The notes under the pieces were generated by a model. It searched no databases, was not told where the DNA came from, and was given only the letters and a program-made list of their open reading frames with translations. The position numbers were made by a program, and so were the translations under genes. Below are positions 17,450 to 25,995 of a DNA stretch of 64,000 nt, piece by piece (within the stretch, counting starts at the first letter, position 1; each line of letters begins with the position of its first letter). This DNA is from Mesorhizobium comanense (lineage in GTDB: Bacteria; Pseudomonadota; Alphaproteobacteria; Rhizobiales; Rhizobiaceae), in contig NZ_SCNN01000025.1 in NCBI RefSeq assembly GCF_005503535.1, forward strand, positions 1 to 64,000. The letters run 5' to 3'.

Positions 17450-17650
17450 ATGAGAATGCAAAACCATCGATCCTCATCGCAAAACACCGCAACAAGCTTG
17501 CGCATTTCCGGTGCTGCGCACGAGGTGACCCTTCGTATCGGCAGTCTGCCAGCACTCTCAGTGGACACCATACGGCCGGCAGCCAGCATTGCGCCTGGCG
17601 AGGATGTCAAAAGCCGCCTTGGCCTTGCGGAGATGGGAGCGCACACATGA
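17450..17650 (+). CDS. Possible small ORF coupled to truncated haemoglobin gene
   Basis: A 66-codon frame beginning MRMQNHRSSSQNTATSLRIS and ending GLAEMGAHT, whose stop overlaps the haemoglobin start by ATGA. It has only a weak ribosome-binding site and I do not recognise it. The overlap and the position just downstream of the operator-like dyad argue that this stretch is transcribed as leader to the haemoglobin, perhaps with translational coupling. It could equally be chance. Confidence 0.3.
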   Translation: MRMQNHRSSSQNTATSLRISGAAHEVTLRIGSLPALSVDTIRPAASIAPGEDVKSRLGLAEMGAHT

Positions 17651-18111
17651 GCGGGAATAGTCGGAGCAAGAGAACCATCATCGTCGACGGCGTTCCGCTG
17701 CCGGATGTGCTTGACGAGACCATGATCCGTGGTGTGGTTCACGGCTTCTATGATGAAATTCGCCGCGACGAGCTTCTCGGCCCCATTTTCTACCAGCGAA
17801 TCCTGCCCGACGAGTGGCCGCGTCATCTGGCGAAGATGTGTGATTTTTGGTCCGCGACACTGCTGCGAACGACCCGATATGAAGGGCGACCTCTGCCGCC
17901 GCATCTCGCGATAGCCGATCTTGGCGAGATGCATTTCCGGCGTTGGTTGAAGTTGTTTCACACAACGGTGCGCCGCATCTGCCCGCCCGAGGTGGCGGCT
18001 CTGTTCATGGATCGCGCACTGCGCATCGCGCACAGCTTTCGTCTCGCGGTCGCCTTCAATCGCGGCGAGAGCACGATTGGAATCGAGCCGATCGCCGAGA
18101 AAGACCTGTGA
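17647..18111 (+). CDS. Group III truncated haemoglobin
   Basis: A 154-residue globin of the trHb class III. The segments IRGVVHGFYDEIRRDELLGP, then IFYQRILPDEWPRHLAKMCDFW and ATLLRTTRYEGRPLPPHLAI, are typical. His96 in GEMHFRRWLKLFHTTV is the likely proximal haem ligand. The protein probably binds O2 or NO in the cytoplasm, and group III members are linked to nitrosative stress. The start at 17647 has GGGAG upstream and begins just before the family domain; a longer in-frame reading from 17326 is rejected because its N-terminal part lacks family resemblance. It is followed by an NsrR-like gene and preceded by a dyad, which suggests NO-responsive control. Confidence 0.9.
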   Translation: MSGNSRSKRTIIVDGVPLPDVLDETMIRGVVHGFYDEIRRDELLGPIFYQRILPDEWPRHLAKMCDFWSATLLRTTRYEGRPLPPHLAIADLGEMHFRRWLKLFHTTVRRICPPEVAALFMDRALRIAHSFRLAVAFNRGESTIGIEPIAEKDL

Positions 18112-18139
18112 TGCTGGCGAGAAAGACCTGTGATGCTGG
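18096..18139 (+). repeat. Tandem duplication of 22 bp spanning the haemoglobin stop codon
   Basis: CGAGAAAGACCTGTGATGCTGG occurs twice in direct succession (18096-18117 and 18118-18139). The first copy contains the last codons and the TGA stop of the haemoglobin gene. This is most likely a replication-slippage duplication; it does not change the protein. Confidence 0.9.
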
Positions 18140-18193
18140 ATTGGGTTCGCGAGTTGTCCCCAACAGGACGCCGATCCATGAGAGGAACCATCC

Positions 18194-18640
18194 ATGCGGC
18201 TGACCAACTTCTCGGACTATGCTTTGAGGATGCTGATGTATGCGGCTTCCGCCGGCGATCGCCTGATCACGATCGAGGAGACTGCTCGCGCCTTTAAGGT
18301 GTCGAAGACGCACCTCAACAAAGTCGCCAATACCTTGACGCGCGGCGGCTACCTGAAGGCGATCCGTGGCCGTTCTGGCGGTCTTGTTCTCGGGCTCCAG
18401 CCCGAGATGATCCGCATCGGCGATGTCGTGCGGCTGACCGAACCGGATTTTGCGCTCGTGGAGTGCTTCGCCTCGGGAAACCAATGTGTGCTCACTCGCT
18501 GCTGCAAGCTTTCAGGCATGTTTGGCGAAGCGATGGCCTCCTTCCAGAGCACCCTTGATCGCTACACACTGGCGGATGTCACGCTAAAGCCCGAGGATTT
18601 CCTTGGCGGGCGGCCGCCAGATCGCACCGGCGCGGCGTGA
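18194..18640 (+). CDS. Rrf2-family transcriptional repressor, NsrR-like
   Basis: A 148-residue winged-helix regulator beginning MRLTNFSDYALRMLMYAASA, the standard Rrf2 opening, followed by TARAFKVSKTHLNKVANTLT and GYLKAIRGRSGGLVLG. Three cysteine positions expected to hold an Fe-S cluster are present in ECFASGNQCVLTRCCKL (Cys91, Cys98, Cys103 or Cys104). This spacing fits NsrR, which loses DNA binding when NO attacks its cluster, better than IscR or RirA. AGAGGAA precedes the ATG. It lies directly downstream of the truncated haemoglobin gene, a common NsrR target. Confidence 0.85.
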   Translation: MRLTNFSDYALRMLMYAASAGDRLITIEETARAFKVSKTHLNKVANTLTRGGYLKAIRGRSGGLVLGLQPEMIRIGDVVRLTEPDFALVECFASGNQCVLTRCCKLSGMFGEAMASFQSTLDRYTLADVTLKPEDFLGGRPPDRTGAA

Positions 18641-18828
18641 GGCGGCGAATAAGCTTGAGCCTTTTTCTAGGACTGGAGACAAAATGACTGCGAAGCGAGG
18701 AATGGAGAGCCTAACCATTTCGTCTCTGGATCGATTTGAGGACGAAACAGACAGCTGTCACGGTCACGTACATCGGCAACACGCCTCTTGCCGAACGCCT
18801 GCCGCTTTTCCTCTCATGGAGACGAGCC

Positions 18829-18972
18829 GTGGTTAAGCCAAAGAAGAACGAGAAGCCGATAACGAGGGAGATTGAGTCTGGTATCGACCCGGACAACAGT
18901 CTGCTGCCGATGCTGATCGGCGGACTAGTGCTGATCGTCCTCGGCGCGATCATCGTCATGATGTTTGTCTAG
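18829..18972 (+). CDS. Small single-pass membrane protein
   Basis: A 47-residue protein starting at a GTG with GGAG eight bases upstream: VKPKKNEKPITREIESGI, then DPDNSLLPMLIGGLVLIVLG and AIIVMMFV. A basic hydrophilic N terminus is followed by one C-terminal transmembrane helix ending at the stop. An in-frame ATG at 18736 would add 31 residues without membrane or signal character. The family is not recognised. Confidence 0.5.
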   Translation: MVKPKKNEKPITREIESGIDPDNSLLPMLIGGLVLIVLGAIIVMMFV

Positions 18973-19129
18973 TTTCGGGATGAGGCGGCGAAAAGTTCGA
19001 CAGACCGACCGACCCGCAAATCCATTTTGGTAGAACAGGAAATGCTTACGCTCTTCGATCAGAATGCCCTGTCGGGTGCGACATCCCCGATGCAACGCCC
19101 TCCGGAGCCCAAAAACGAACGGGTCTGAA

Positions 19130-19705
19130 ATGCCGTTGAGCCCGATTGGTTACTACAGCGACTTCGTCGTTTACCCGCTCTTGATAGCAATCCTCGCAGC
19201 CAGCGGTCTGGCTGAAGCCGGATTGAGCGGTGCGGCCTGGTGGATAACTACTTGCGGATTCTTCATTGGATTGTGGACCCTGATCGAATACTGGCTTCAT
19301 CGCGTGATCTTCCATCGCTTTCCTTTGATCAGGGATTTGCACCATGATCATCATGTCAACGAGACCGCATCGCGCGGTACGCCTTCGTGGCTGAGCCTTT
19401 CGGCTCATGGGTTACTGGTGTTCCTGCCTATATGGCTCCTCACAAACTTCGAGATCGCCAGCGCCGTTTCTAGCGGCTTGATAGTAGGCTACTTGTGGTA
19501 CGTCTGCATCCACCACATCCTACATCATTGGCACCCCCCGCATGCAGGCTATGTCTACAGGCTGAAGCAAAGGCATGCTCTGCACCACCATATTGACGGC
19601 GACGGAAACTTTGGCGTGACCACTGGGCTTTGGGACAGGATGTTTCGCACCGCCACAACCAAGCAGACAGCCAGACGTTCAGAAATCCGAAGTCCTCGAT
19701 TGTGA
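19130..19705 (+). CDS. Fatty acid hydroxylase / sterol desaturase superfamily membrane protein
   Basis: A 191-residue integral membrane protein with about four hydrophobic segments and the di-iron histidine clusters of the superfamily: HRVIFH (57-62), HHDHH (71-75), HHILHHWH (128-135) and HALHHH (149-154). Members insert oxygen into or desaturate lipids at the membrane. The substrate is unknown. The start at 19130 gives MPLSPIGYYSDF; a longer frame from 19064 adds residues with no family features. The next gene (CBS-BON) starts 39 bases later and could be in the same operon. Confidence 0.85.
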   Translation: MPLSPIGYYSDFVVYPLLIAILAASGLAEAGLSGAAWWITTCGFFIGLWTLIEYWLHRVIFHRFPLIRDLHHDHHVNETASRGTPSWLSLSAHGLLVFLPIWLLTNFEIASAVSSGLIVGYLWYVCIHHILHHWHPPHAGYVYRLKQRHALHHHIDGDGNFGVTTGLWDRMFRTATTKQTARRSEIRSPRL

Positions 19706-19744
19706 CCGAAAGCCGCCGCAGCTGTTTGCTTGAAGGAGATGAAC

Positions 19745-20452
19745 ATGCAAGTCCAAGCGGTAATGACATCACCAGTTGTTGGTATCGAGCCATCCGCGTC
19801 GATCGCCGATGCGGCAAGGTTGATGCTCTCCAGGAAGATCAGCGGCCTTCCCGTCATTCAGAGTGACGGCACGCTGGTGGGAATTATCAGCGAGGGCGAT
19901 TTTCTCCGCCGGGGGGAACTGGGCACGAAACGCAAGCGCTCGCGTTGGCTTGAATTTCTTGTCAGCCCCGGAAAAGTCGCTGATGAATATGTCCACGCCA
20001 ACGGACGGCGGGTCGACGAAGTGATGTCCGACAGTGTCGTCACGACAGCTCGCGAAGCATCGCTCGAAGACGTCGTCGAACTGATGGCCGACCACCATGT
20101 CAAACGCCTCCCGGTGGTTGAAAACGGGAAAGTAGTGGGCATAATCGCTCGCTCCGATCTTCTGCGTGCATTGCTTCGCGTCCTCCCAGAGCGAGATGCG
20201 ACGGATGTCGGCGACGAACAGATACGCCAGAGTATACTCGCAGAACTTGCTAGCCAAACGTGGGCCCGCAACAGCTTGATTCACGTCAACGTAGACAAGG
20301 GCGTCGCGGAACTGAGCGGACCGATCTTTGACGAACGTGAGCGCCAGGCAGCGCTTGTCGCGGCCGAAAACATCGCGGGCGTCAAGGCTGTGACGGATCA
20401 TCTCTTATGGGTCGAACCCCTATCCGGCATGATGATCGATCCGCTGGCTTGA
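19745..20452 (+). CDS. CBS domain pair plus BON domain protein
   Basis: A 235-residue protein with CBS1 at about residues 1-60 (VMTSPVVGIEPSASIADAAR; GTLVGIISEGDFLRR) and CBS2 at about 90-150 (VMSDSVVTTAREASLEDVVE; GKVVGIIARSDLLRAL). A C-terminal BON domain covers about 165-225 (NSLIHVNVDKGVAELSGPIF; NIAGVKAVTDHLL). CBS pairs bind adenylates and BON domains associate with membranes or phospholipid, so it may sense energy state at the membrane. AAGGAG lies six bases before the ATG at 19745. A second ATG two codons earlier overlaps the ribosome site and is less likely. Confidence 0.88.
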   Translation: MQVQAVMTSPVVGIEPSASIADAARLMLSRKISGLPVIQSDGTLVGIISEGDFLRRGELGTKRKRSRWLEFLVSPGKVADEYVHANGRRVDEVMSDSVVTTAREASLEDVVELMADHHVKRLPVVENGKVVGIIARSDLLRALLRVLPERDATDVGDEQIRQSILAELASQTWARNSLIHVNVDKGVAELSGPIFDERERQAALVAAENIAGVKAVTDHLLWVEPLSGMMIDPLA

Positions 20453-20624
20453 GACACTGTCCCAACCCGATCGCCTGCGGCGAGCTCAGGGAGTTGAGGG
20501 CGGGGCCGATTGGCTGCCGAAACGCACTTACTTGATTTCCTTCGAAGTGGTTATTCAGACGGTCTGGTAGAGGCCGCTGCGAAGTAATCCAAGTCTTTCT
20601 CGCTCTGGAAAAGGAAAGCCGTCA

Positions 20625-23248
20625 ATGCGGCACAAGGGGGCTCAGCCATTGTCATCACCCCGCGCCGCAAGGTCGGCAGAGGCCTATTGGTCACGGGCGG
20701 CGGCCGATTTGCTGAGCGCGCTTGGAACCAGCGCGAAGGGTCTCTCCTCACCCGAGGCGGCAAGCCGCCTCGCCAAAGGCGGACCGAATACGGTTGGCAA
20801 CGCGTCGCAGTCCACCGCCATCGGCACGTTCATTCGTCAGTTCCGCAGCCCTCTGGTGCTCATCCTTGTCTTTGCAGCAGGCGTCTCGGCCGTCGTCGGT
20901 GACGTCAGCAACGCGACAATCATCGGCCTGATTGTGCTTGCAAGCTGCTTCCTGAGCTTCACCCAGGAATACGGGGCCTCCCGGGCGATGGACGCGCTCA
21001 AGCAACGCGTGTCGCGGAAGGTTACGGTGGTTCGCGGCGGTGTGGAGGCAATTGTATCGGCTGAAAACATTGTGCCGGGAGATATAATCAGGCTCTCGGC
21101 TGGCAACCTGATCCCTGCCGACGGCATCATCCTGGATGCCCGAGATTTCAACGTCAGCGAAGCGACGTTGACCGGCGAGACTTTTCCGGTCGTCAAGGCC
21201 CCCGGCCAGTCGTTAATCGACGCAACGATCGCGCAGCGTAGCAACGCGGTCTATACCGGAACCTCGGTTCGCAGCGGCACAGCGACAATCCTGGTCGTTG
21301 AGACCGGCGGTCGGACGGAATTCGCGGGAATCGCGGCCGCAATCGAACGGCGCGTTCCGGAGGCCGACTTCTCCAAGGGGATTCGTCGCTTCGGCTATCT
21401 GATGACGGAGATCATGCTGGCGATCGTCATCGTCGTCTTCGTCGCCAACCTGCTCCTGCACCGACCGCTCATCGAGTCCCTGCTCTTTTCGCTCGCACTC
21501 GCGGTCGGACTGACGCCCGAACTGCTTCCCGCCATTATCAGTGTGACGCTGTCGCGCGGCGCCCGCGCCATGGCGGCCGACGGGGTTATCGTTCGACGGC
21601 TGGAAGCGATCGAGAACCTGGGCAGCATGGACCTGTTGTGTACCGACAAGACGGGCACGCTGACCGAGGGCATCATCCATCTCGACGGCTGCTATGATAC
21701 GGAGGGCAAAATCTCGCCCGAGATCCTGCGGTGGGCCTGCCTCAATGCCACGCTGCAGACAGGGCTTCGGAACCCGCTGGACGCGGCCATCGCCGCAACC
21801 CCTGACGCGAAGGCCGGCTCTTCGACATACGCGAAGGTGGATGAGATCCCCTACGACTTCATCCGCAAGCGGCTATCCGTCGTCGTCAGGCAAGAGGTTT
21901 CCGCCGGCCAGGATCTCATGATCTGCAAAGGAGCGGTGCAGAACGTGCTTGAGGTCTGTTCGTCGGTACTTGCCGGCACGGGAAGCTCGCCGCTGGATGA
22001 CAAGCATCGGGCGATGATCAACGCGCGATTCCAGGCATGGAGCGCAGAGGGCTTTCGCGTGATCGCTGTCGCAGTCAGCCACCTTGCGCGGCAATCCCAC
22101 TATGCAAGAAGCGACGAGAAGGATCTCGCCTTCGCCGGGTTCCTGCTCTTCCTCGACCCGCCCAAACCTGGGATCAAGGAGACGCTTGCAGCCCTTGGCA
22201 AGTGCGGCATCGCGGTCAAAATGATAACTGGCGACAATCGCTATGTCGCCGCGCATCTTGCGGCCCAGGTCGGTCTCGGCGCCAACAAGATCATGACCGG
22301 CCAACAACTGAACACGATGACTAAGAATGCGCTGTTCGCGCGCGCGCCAAAAACGGACTTGTTCGTCGAGATAGACCCAACCAGAAGGAGCGCATCATCG
22401 AGGCGCTCCGTAGGCGCGGCCATGTCGTAGGCTACCTTGGCGACGGCATAAATGATGCGCCGGCCTTGCACGAAGCAGATATTGGGATTTCGGTCGACAG
22501 CGCGGTCGACGTCGCGCGCGAAGCGGCTGACCTAATCCTGCTCAAGCGCGATCTCGGCGTCCTGCTGCGTGGCATAGACCACGGCCGGAAGACCTTCGCC
22601 AACACCATGAAATATGTCTCGATCACGACGAGCGCAAATTTCGGCAACATGATCAGCATGGCATTCGCGTCGCTGTTCCTGCCCTTCCTGCCGCTGCTGG
22701 CCAAGCAGATACTTCTCAACAACCTTCTGTCGTCCCTGCCATCGCTCGCGATCGCCGGCGACAACGTCGACGTCGAGCAGACCAGCACGCCGCGGCGATG
22801 GGACATCGGCGCCGTCCGTCGTTTCATGATCAGCTTCGGCCTCATTAGCTCCCTGTTCGATTTCCTGACTTTCGGCTTTCTGCTGCTCGTTCAGCATGCG
22901 ACGGTAGACATCTTCCGCACGGCATGGTTCGTCGAATCGCTGCTGACACAGCTTGCCATCGTGGTCATTATCCGTACCTATCACGCGTTCTGGCTGAGCC
23001 GTCCGAGCCCTCTCCTGTCCGCACTGACGCTCGGGGTGGCGCTGCTCGCCATCGCGATCCCTTACTTGCCATTGGCTGGCTGGCTTGGGTTCGTTCCGCT
23101 GCCACTTCCCACGTTGGGCGGCATCGTTGCCATCACCTGCCTTTATCTGATCGTGTCGGAACTGACGAAACGCTGGTTCTTCGGGCGGGAGCACCGAAAG
23201 CGAGTTCGTCGACCGCGTCCGCTCCGCCTAAAAGCGGTCGAAGATTGA
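20625..23248 (+). pseudogene. Mg2+-importing P-type ATPase (MgtA/MgtB type), frameshifted
   Basis: Two adjoining frames together spell an about 874-residue magnesium P-type ATPase. The first (20625 to about 22378) holds the actuator motif LTGET, the phosphorylation motif CTDKTGTLTEG with Asp341, and MITGDN. The second resumes at 22379 with NQKERIIEALRRRGHVVGYL, then GDGINDAPALHEADIGISVD, and carries the last membrane helices. One base is missing in GACCCAACC at 22374-22382, where a Pro codon is one short. Read as given, the first frame runs on to a stop at 22428-22430 and the product would lack the hinge and the C-terminal transmembrane domain. A sequencing error in the C run is a real alternative. 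GGAAAG precedes the start. Confidence 0.85.
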
Positions 23249-24092
23249 ACCGTTGAAGAACTACACGGGCGTGCCGGCATGGGCCTTCAGGAATGGACTG
23301 CCACACACCCAACGGCGATACCGCGCTTCGCTCTGGGGCCCGGCGCACCATTCTTGCCTCCGGCCCTGCCGCTCCAGACCCCTCGCGCAATTCCTTGCGC
23401 CAAACGATGACGGGCCCAACCTGCTCGATGGCCTCGACAAAAACGGAATGCACGCTCTTGCAAAATTGCCGCAAGGCAATGCTGTCGAACGGGAAGGTGC
23501 TTTTGGCCGAGACGCTTGGGCCGCCGGGTGACGAACCGAACCAGATCAAGGGTATCGATGTGGCCATGCTCGCCGTCACCGGCGGCCTGGGGAGAAGGCA
23601 GGCCCCAGTATGCAAGCTTGTTCGGCGCCGCTGGTCTACAGCTTGAACCCGTAATTGAGACCCGAGGACCCATTTCCATTCTTGAGGGCTGCCCAGCCTA
23701 ACCCAAGAAAGCCCTCGCCGGCTGCTCCCCCCACGACGTTCCGGTTCCGCCCAAGGTGCCGGCTAGGGTCTTGGCCAAAAGGAGACCCGCGCAACACCAT
23801 CGAAGGCGGACTAGCGACTGCGAGAAGGATGTGTTGCGAACTTGCCCGCGGCTGCCGGTTTTTAGAGTCATAGAAGACCAAGCTATCAGGAAGCTGCGTT
23901 CAACATCGCGTGCAACCCCGCCCTTGTGGCGCCTGCAGCTGCTGTGGAGAACCGCACGCATTTGGACACGCGTCGTTCTCGTTCGCCGGTCTTTCGGCAT
24001 ACGACTCCACCTCGATATCACGACCTGTAAGATCATCACCGAGCCCGCGGCTCCGAAGCCGGACCGCCTTGCGTTTCCGGCAACACCCGACC
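23249..24092. other. Gene-poor stretch, no supported gene
   Basis: About 840 bases. Several open frames overlap on both strands (for example minus 23133-23615), but none has a convincing start, ribosome-binding site or recognised motif, and the longest overlaps the end of the ATPase. This opens a region of decaying sequence that continues to about 28670. Confidence 0.45.
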
Positions 24093-24326
24093 ATGATCTC
24101 GTGCATGAAAAAGGATGAAGCCGAAGAAGCTGTGCGTTTCTTTTGCACAAAATGGGCTGAGGAGCGCGGCCTTCCGCATCAGCCGGACGATCCAAGTTTT
24201 TCCGATTTCTTTTCTTGGCTTCAGGAGAAGTCGCCCGGACACCTGAGATTTCGAACCACAACATCGGTGCGCGATGACGTCGAGCGCTGGTTCACAAGCG
24301 AATTCAAGCAAGGTTGGCGCTACTAG
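24093..24326 (+). CDS. Conserved hypothetical small protein (77 aa)
   Basis: A short soluble acidic protein. KKDEAEEAVRFFCTKWAEER is followed by a segment ending SFFSWLQEKSPGHLRF in style (actual residues SDFFSWLQEKSPGHLRFR) and by DDVERWFTSEFKQGWRY. The pattern HLRFR...DDVERWF...EFKQxWR resembles orphan proteins that recur in rhizobial genomes, so this is likely a real gene even though no strong ribosome-binding site precedes it. ATG at 24105 is an alternative start. No function is known. Confidence 0.55.
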   Translation: MISCMKKDEAEEAVRFFCTKWAEERGLPHQPDDPSFSDFFSWLQEKSPGHLRFRTTTSVRDDVERWFTSEFKQGWRY

Positions 24327-24332
24327 TGGTGA

Positions 24333-25019
24333 AATTCTAACGCTTGGTACCCGATAAGAAGACAACTCAGGGTGGTTTCCTGTCGTATGTCTCGTTGTCC
24401 GGGACGAGCAACCAGCGCCACCTTCAGACTATGCATCGCGGCACCCCCGCTGCCGGAACGTCTATCGCTGTTGGTTATTCGCACTGCCCTTAGGTCATCA
24501 GCTTCCACGACCAATAGACGCCTATCGCCATCTGGATGGCGAAAGCAGTGAAGCGGAGACTTACCGCTGTCGGACTAGTCGAAACGAGATGGATAATCGA
24601 CTGCACGATTCGCGCGCTGAGGAGCCAAGACGCCAAAGGGTCGGTAATTCCTGTTCTTGATGTCATAATCGCAATCGCCAGCAAGCCGCCGAAAATCGGC
24701 AGACCTTCGATGCAGTTGGCATGAGCGCGGGCGAGGCGCTGCATGAAGGGCGATAGTCCGGAATTGTCTGGCGTGAAGCCGTTGGCCGCGACCTTTCCTG
24801 TGACAACGAGATAGGTTCGGAGGGTTTCCATTACTATCAGCAGAAAGAGCGCCCACGAGACAAACCCTGTCAATGCGTAACCCGTGTTGGACATATTCCC
24901 TCCCAAGTCTTCCTGCCCTTTTGTTATTTGTAGCCGATCTTCTCCAAACAGACGACGCTGAGCGAACTTCCGCTTGGGTCGGAACAGGTATTTCGCATCG
25001 GGTACCAAATGTCAGAATT
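24333..25019. repeat. Imperfect 23-bp inverted repeats flanking the MAPEG gene
   Basis: The left arm at 24333-24355, read on the minus strand, is ATCGGGTACCAAGCGTTAGAATT. The right arm at 24997-25019, on the plus strand, is ATCGGGTACCAAATGTCAGAATT. They match at 20 of 23 positions, including the first 12. The enclosed 640 bases hold one leftward gene. No transposase is present, so this may be a mobilisable cassette, a relic, or paired operators. Confidence 0.55.
24490..24894 (-). CDS. MAPEG family membrane protein
   Basis: A 134-residue integral membrane protein with four hydrophobic helices. It starts MSNTGYALTGFVSWALFLLI and contains RLARAHANCIEGLPIFGGLL, the signature helix of MAPEG proteins (the eicosanoid and glutathione metabolism superfamily; here a small bacterial branch). 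It then continues SWLLSARIVQSIIHLVSTSP. GGGAGG lies just before the ATG at 24894; a longer frame upstream adds hydrophilic, non-family residues. The gene is enclosed by imperfect inverted repeats at 24333-24355 and 24997-25019, a hint of acquisition as a unit. Confidence 0.85.
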   Translation of the reverse strand: MSNTGYALTGFVSWALFLLIVMETLRTYLVVTGKVAANGFTPDNSGLSPFMQRLARAHANCIEGLPIFGGLLAIAIMTSRTGITDPLASWLLSARIVQSIIHLVSTSPTAVSLRFTAFAIQMAIGVYWSWKLMT

Positions 25020-25256
25020 CTACCACTAGGATGGCCCTTGCGCTTCCCCGGCGGCGCAAACAACGATCCCGACCTGAAGTGCGACCGGCAATAGACGATC
25101 AGACCGGCGCTATCCGGCAATTTGAGAGCGAGAATTCTAATCTCGCCCTGTATGGAACCGCCACAACGTAATCATGAAGCTCACGATTCGGCTCAGCGTC
25201 ATAAGATTGCGCGACCGCGTCCCGTGGCGTCTTCGTATTAGGCTCATATCCTCAAT

Positions 25257-25284
25257 AAAAAAGGCCGGGCTCTTAAGCCCGGCC
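25257..25284 (-). terminator. Rho-independent terminator
   Basis: GGCCGGGCT and AGCCCGGCC (9-bp arms, 25284-25276 and 25271-25263) with a 4-base loop are followed on the minus strand by TTTTTT at 25262-25257. It ends a leftward transcript that contains no convincing gene, supporting the small-RNA call. Confidence 0.85.
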
Positions 25285-25390
25285 AATTATGAAGGTTAAA
25301 ACCTCCAGAGGGGAACGCGTCGAACGAATGGGAGGAGACATCCGACGCAACACATACATGGGTCGGTATGGGTGACGTTTCAACGACCCA
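25257..25390 (-). ncRNA. Candidate trans-acting small RNA, alpha-r14 (NfeR1)-like
   Basis: On the minus strand this stretch has the layout of a short regulatory RNA. A hairpin with arms GCGTCG and CGACGC (25348-25343 and 25322-25317) exposes CTCCTCCC (25337-25330), an anti-Shine-Dalgarno motif, in its loop. A short second hairpin (AGGTT-TT-AACCT) and a strong terminator with six T residues follow. A further GGGTCG/CGACCC dyad at 25389-25360 marks the 5' side. Rhizobial alpha-r14 RNAs share the loop motif and overall plan, so membership is inferred from memory of that family. The 5' end is approximate. No protein-coding frame explains the structure. Confidence 0.55.
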
Positions 25391-25812
25391 ACGGCGGACC
25401 ACTGTCGCCGCTCCATAGAGCCAAGGATACAATCAGTCGAAACGACTGACTAATAATGTCACGGCGGCTCGCGGCGCTCCGGAGGCTGGATGCGTAACGC
25501 TAAGGGGGCGAGGTATGCCCGCCTTCGCTTTTTAGACATTGGCCTCACCTGATCGTCCACGGAAACGAACAGGAAGCTGCTGTCAGGTCTTGGGATCATA
25601 CCTGCTCCGCGCGCACCCGTTGATGGGGCCGCCAGTACATCCGTGACTTCAACGCATGCATATCGGGATTACGAAAACAGCCTTCGCGCACGAACAATAA
25701 TACGACACACCTCATGGAACCTTCTCCTGAGACGCGAGTTTCGTGTTGACTGCGGACTCCGCGGTCAGGGGATTTCCGATACCATGCCGATTCTGCCGCT
25801 CATGGCCCATTG
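25391..25812. other. Intergenic stretch, no gene seen
   Basis: About 420 bases without a supported frame. A 7-bp dyad TCAGTCG-AAA-CGACTGA lies at 25433-25449, just upstream of the small RNA on the minus strand, and could be an operator or part of a longer transcript. Confidence 0.5.
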
Positions 25813-25857
25813 ATGGCCGTTATTCTCATCGTCGAAGACGAGGTATTCATCCGCCAA
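25813..25857 (+). pseudogene. Response-regulator receiver domain, N-terminal stub
   Basis: The fifteen codons MAVILIVEDEVFIRQ are the typical first strand and acidic pocket of a CheY-like receiver domain. The homology stops abruptly at 25857, where sequence from a different gene on the opposite strand begins. It is a remnant created by a deletion or inversion. Confidence 0.6.
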
Positions 25858-25860
25858 ACC

Positions 25861-25992
25861 TACACCTTTGGCGTCGGTGGCGATGCTGGAGAAGTTGGCG
25901 CTGTTGAAGATCGCGCTCTGCAACGCGCCTGCCTGGAGGAGCGCTTCTTCAGCCTCCTTGCGCGCGGTATTGTCGGTGCCGATCAGGGTCCG
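25861..25992 (-). pseudogene. PAS-type sensor kinase fragment
   Basis: Leftward reading from about 25992 gives TLIGTDNTARKEAEEALLQA, then GALQSAIFNSANFSSIATDA and KGV. This is a linker plus the start of a PAS domain as found in rhizobial multi-PAS kinases (ARKEAEEAL linker, then FNSANFSSIATDAKG). It has no start or kinase domain and ends at the junction with the response-regulator stub at 25857. The two fragments lie head to head. Confidence 0.6.
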
Positions 25993-25995
25993 ACG

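Noticed and set aside
23133..23615. 160-codon minus-strand frame downstream of the Mg2+ ATPase
   Set aside because: It overlaps the end of the clearly coding ATPase, has no start signal and matches no family I know, although part of its composition looks protein-like.
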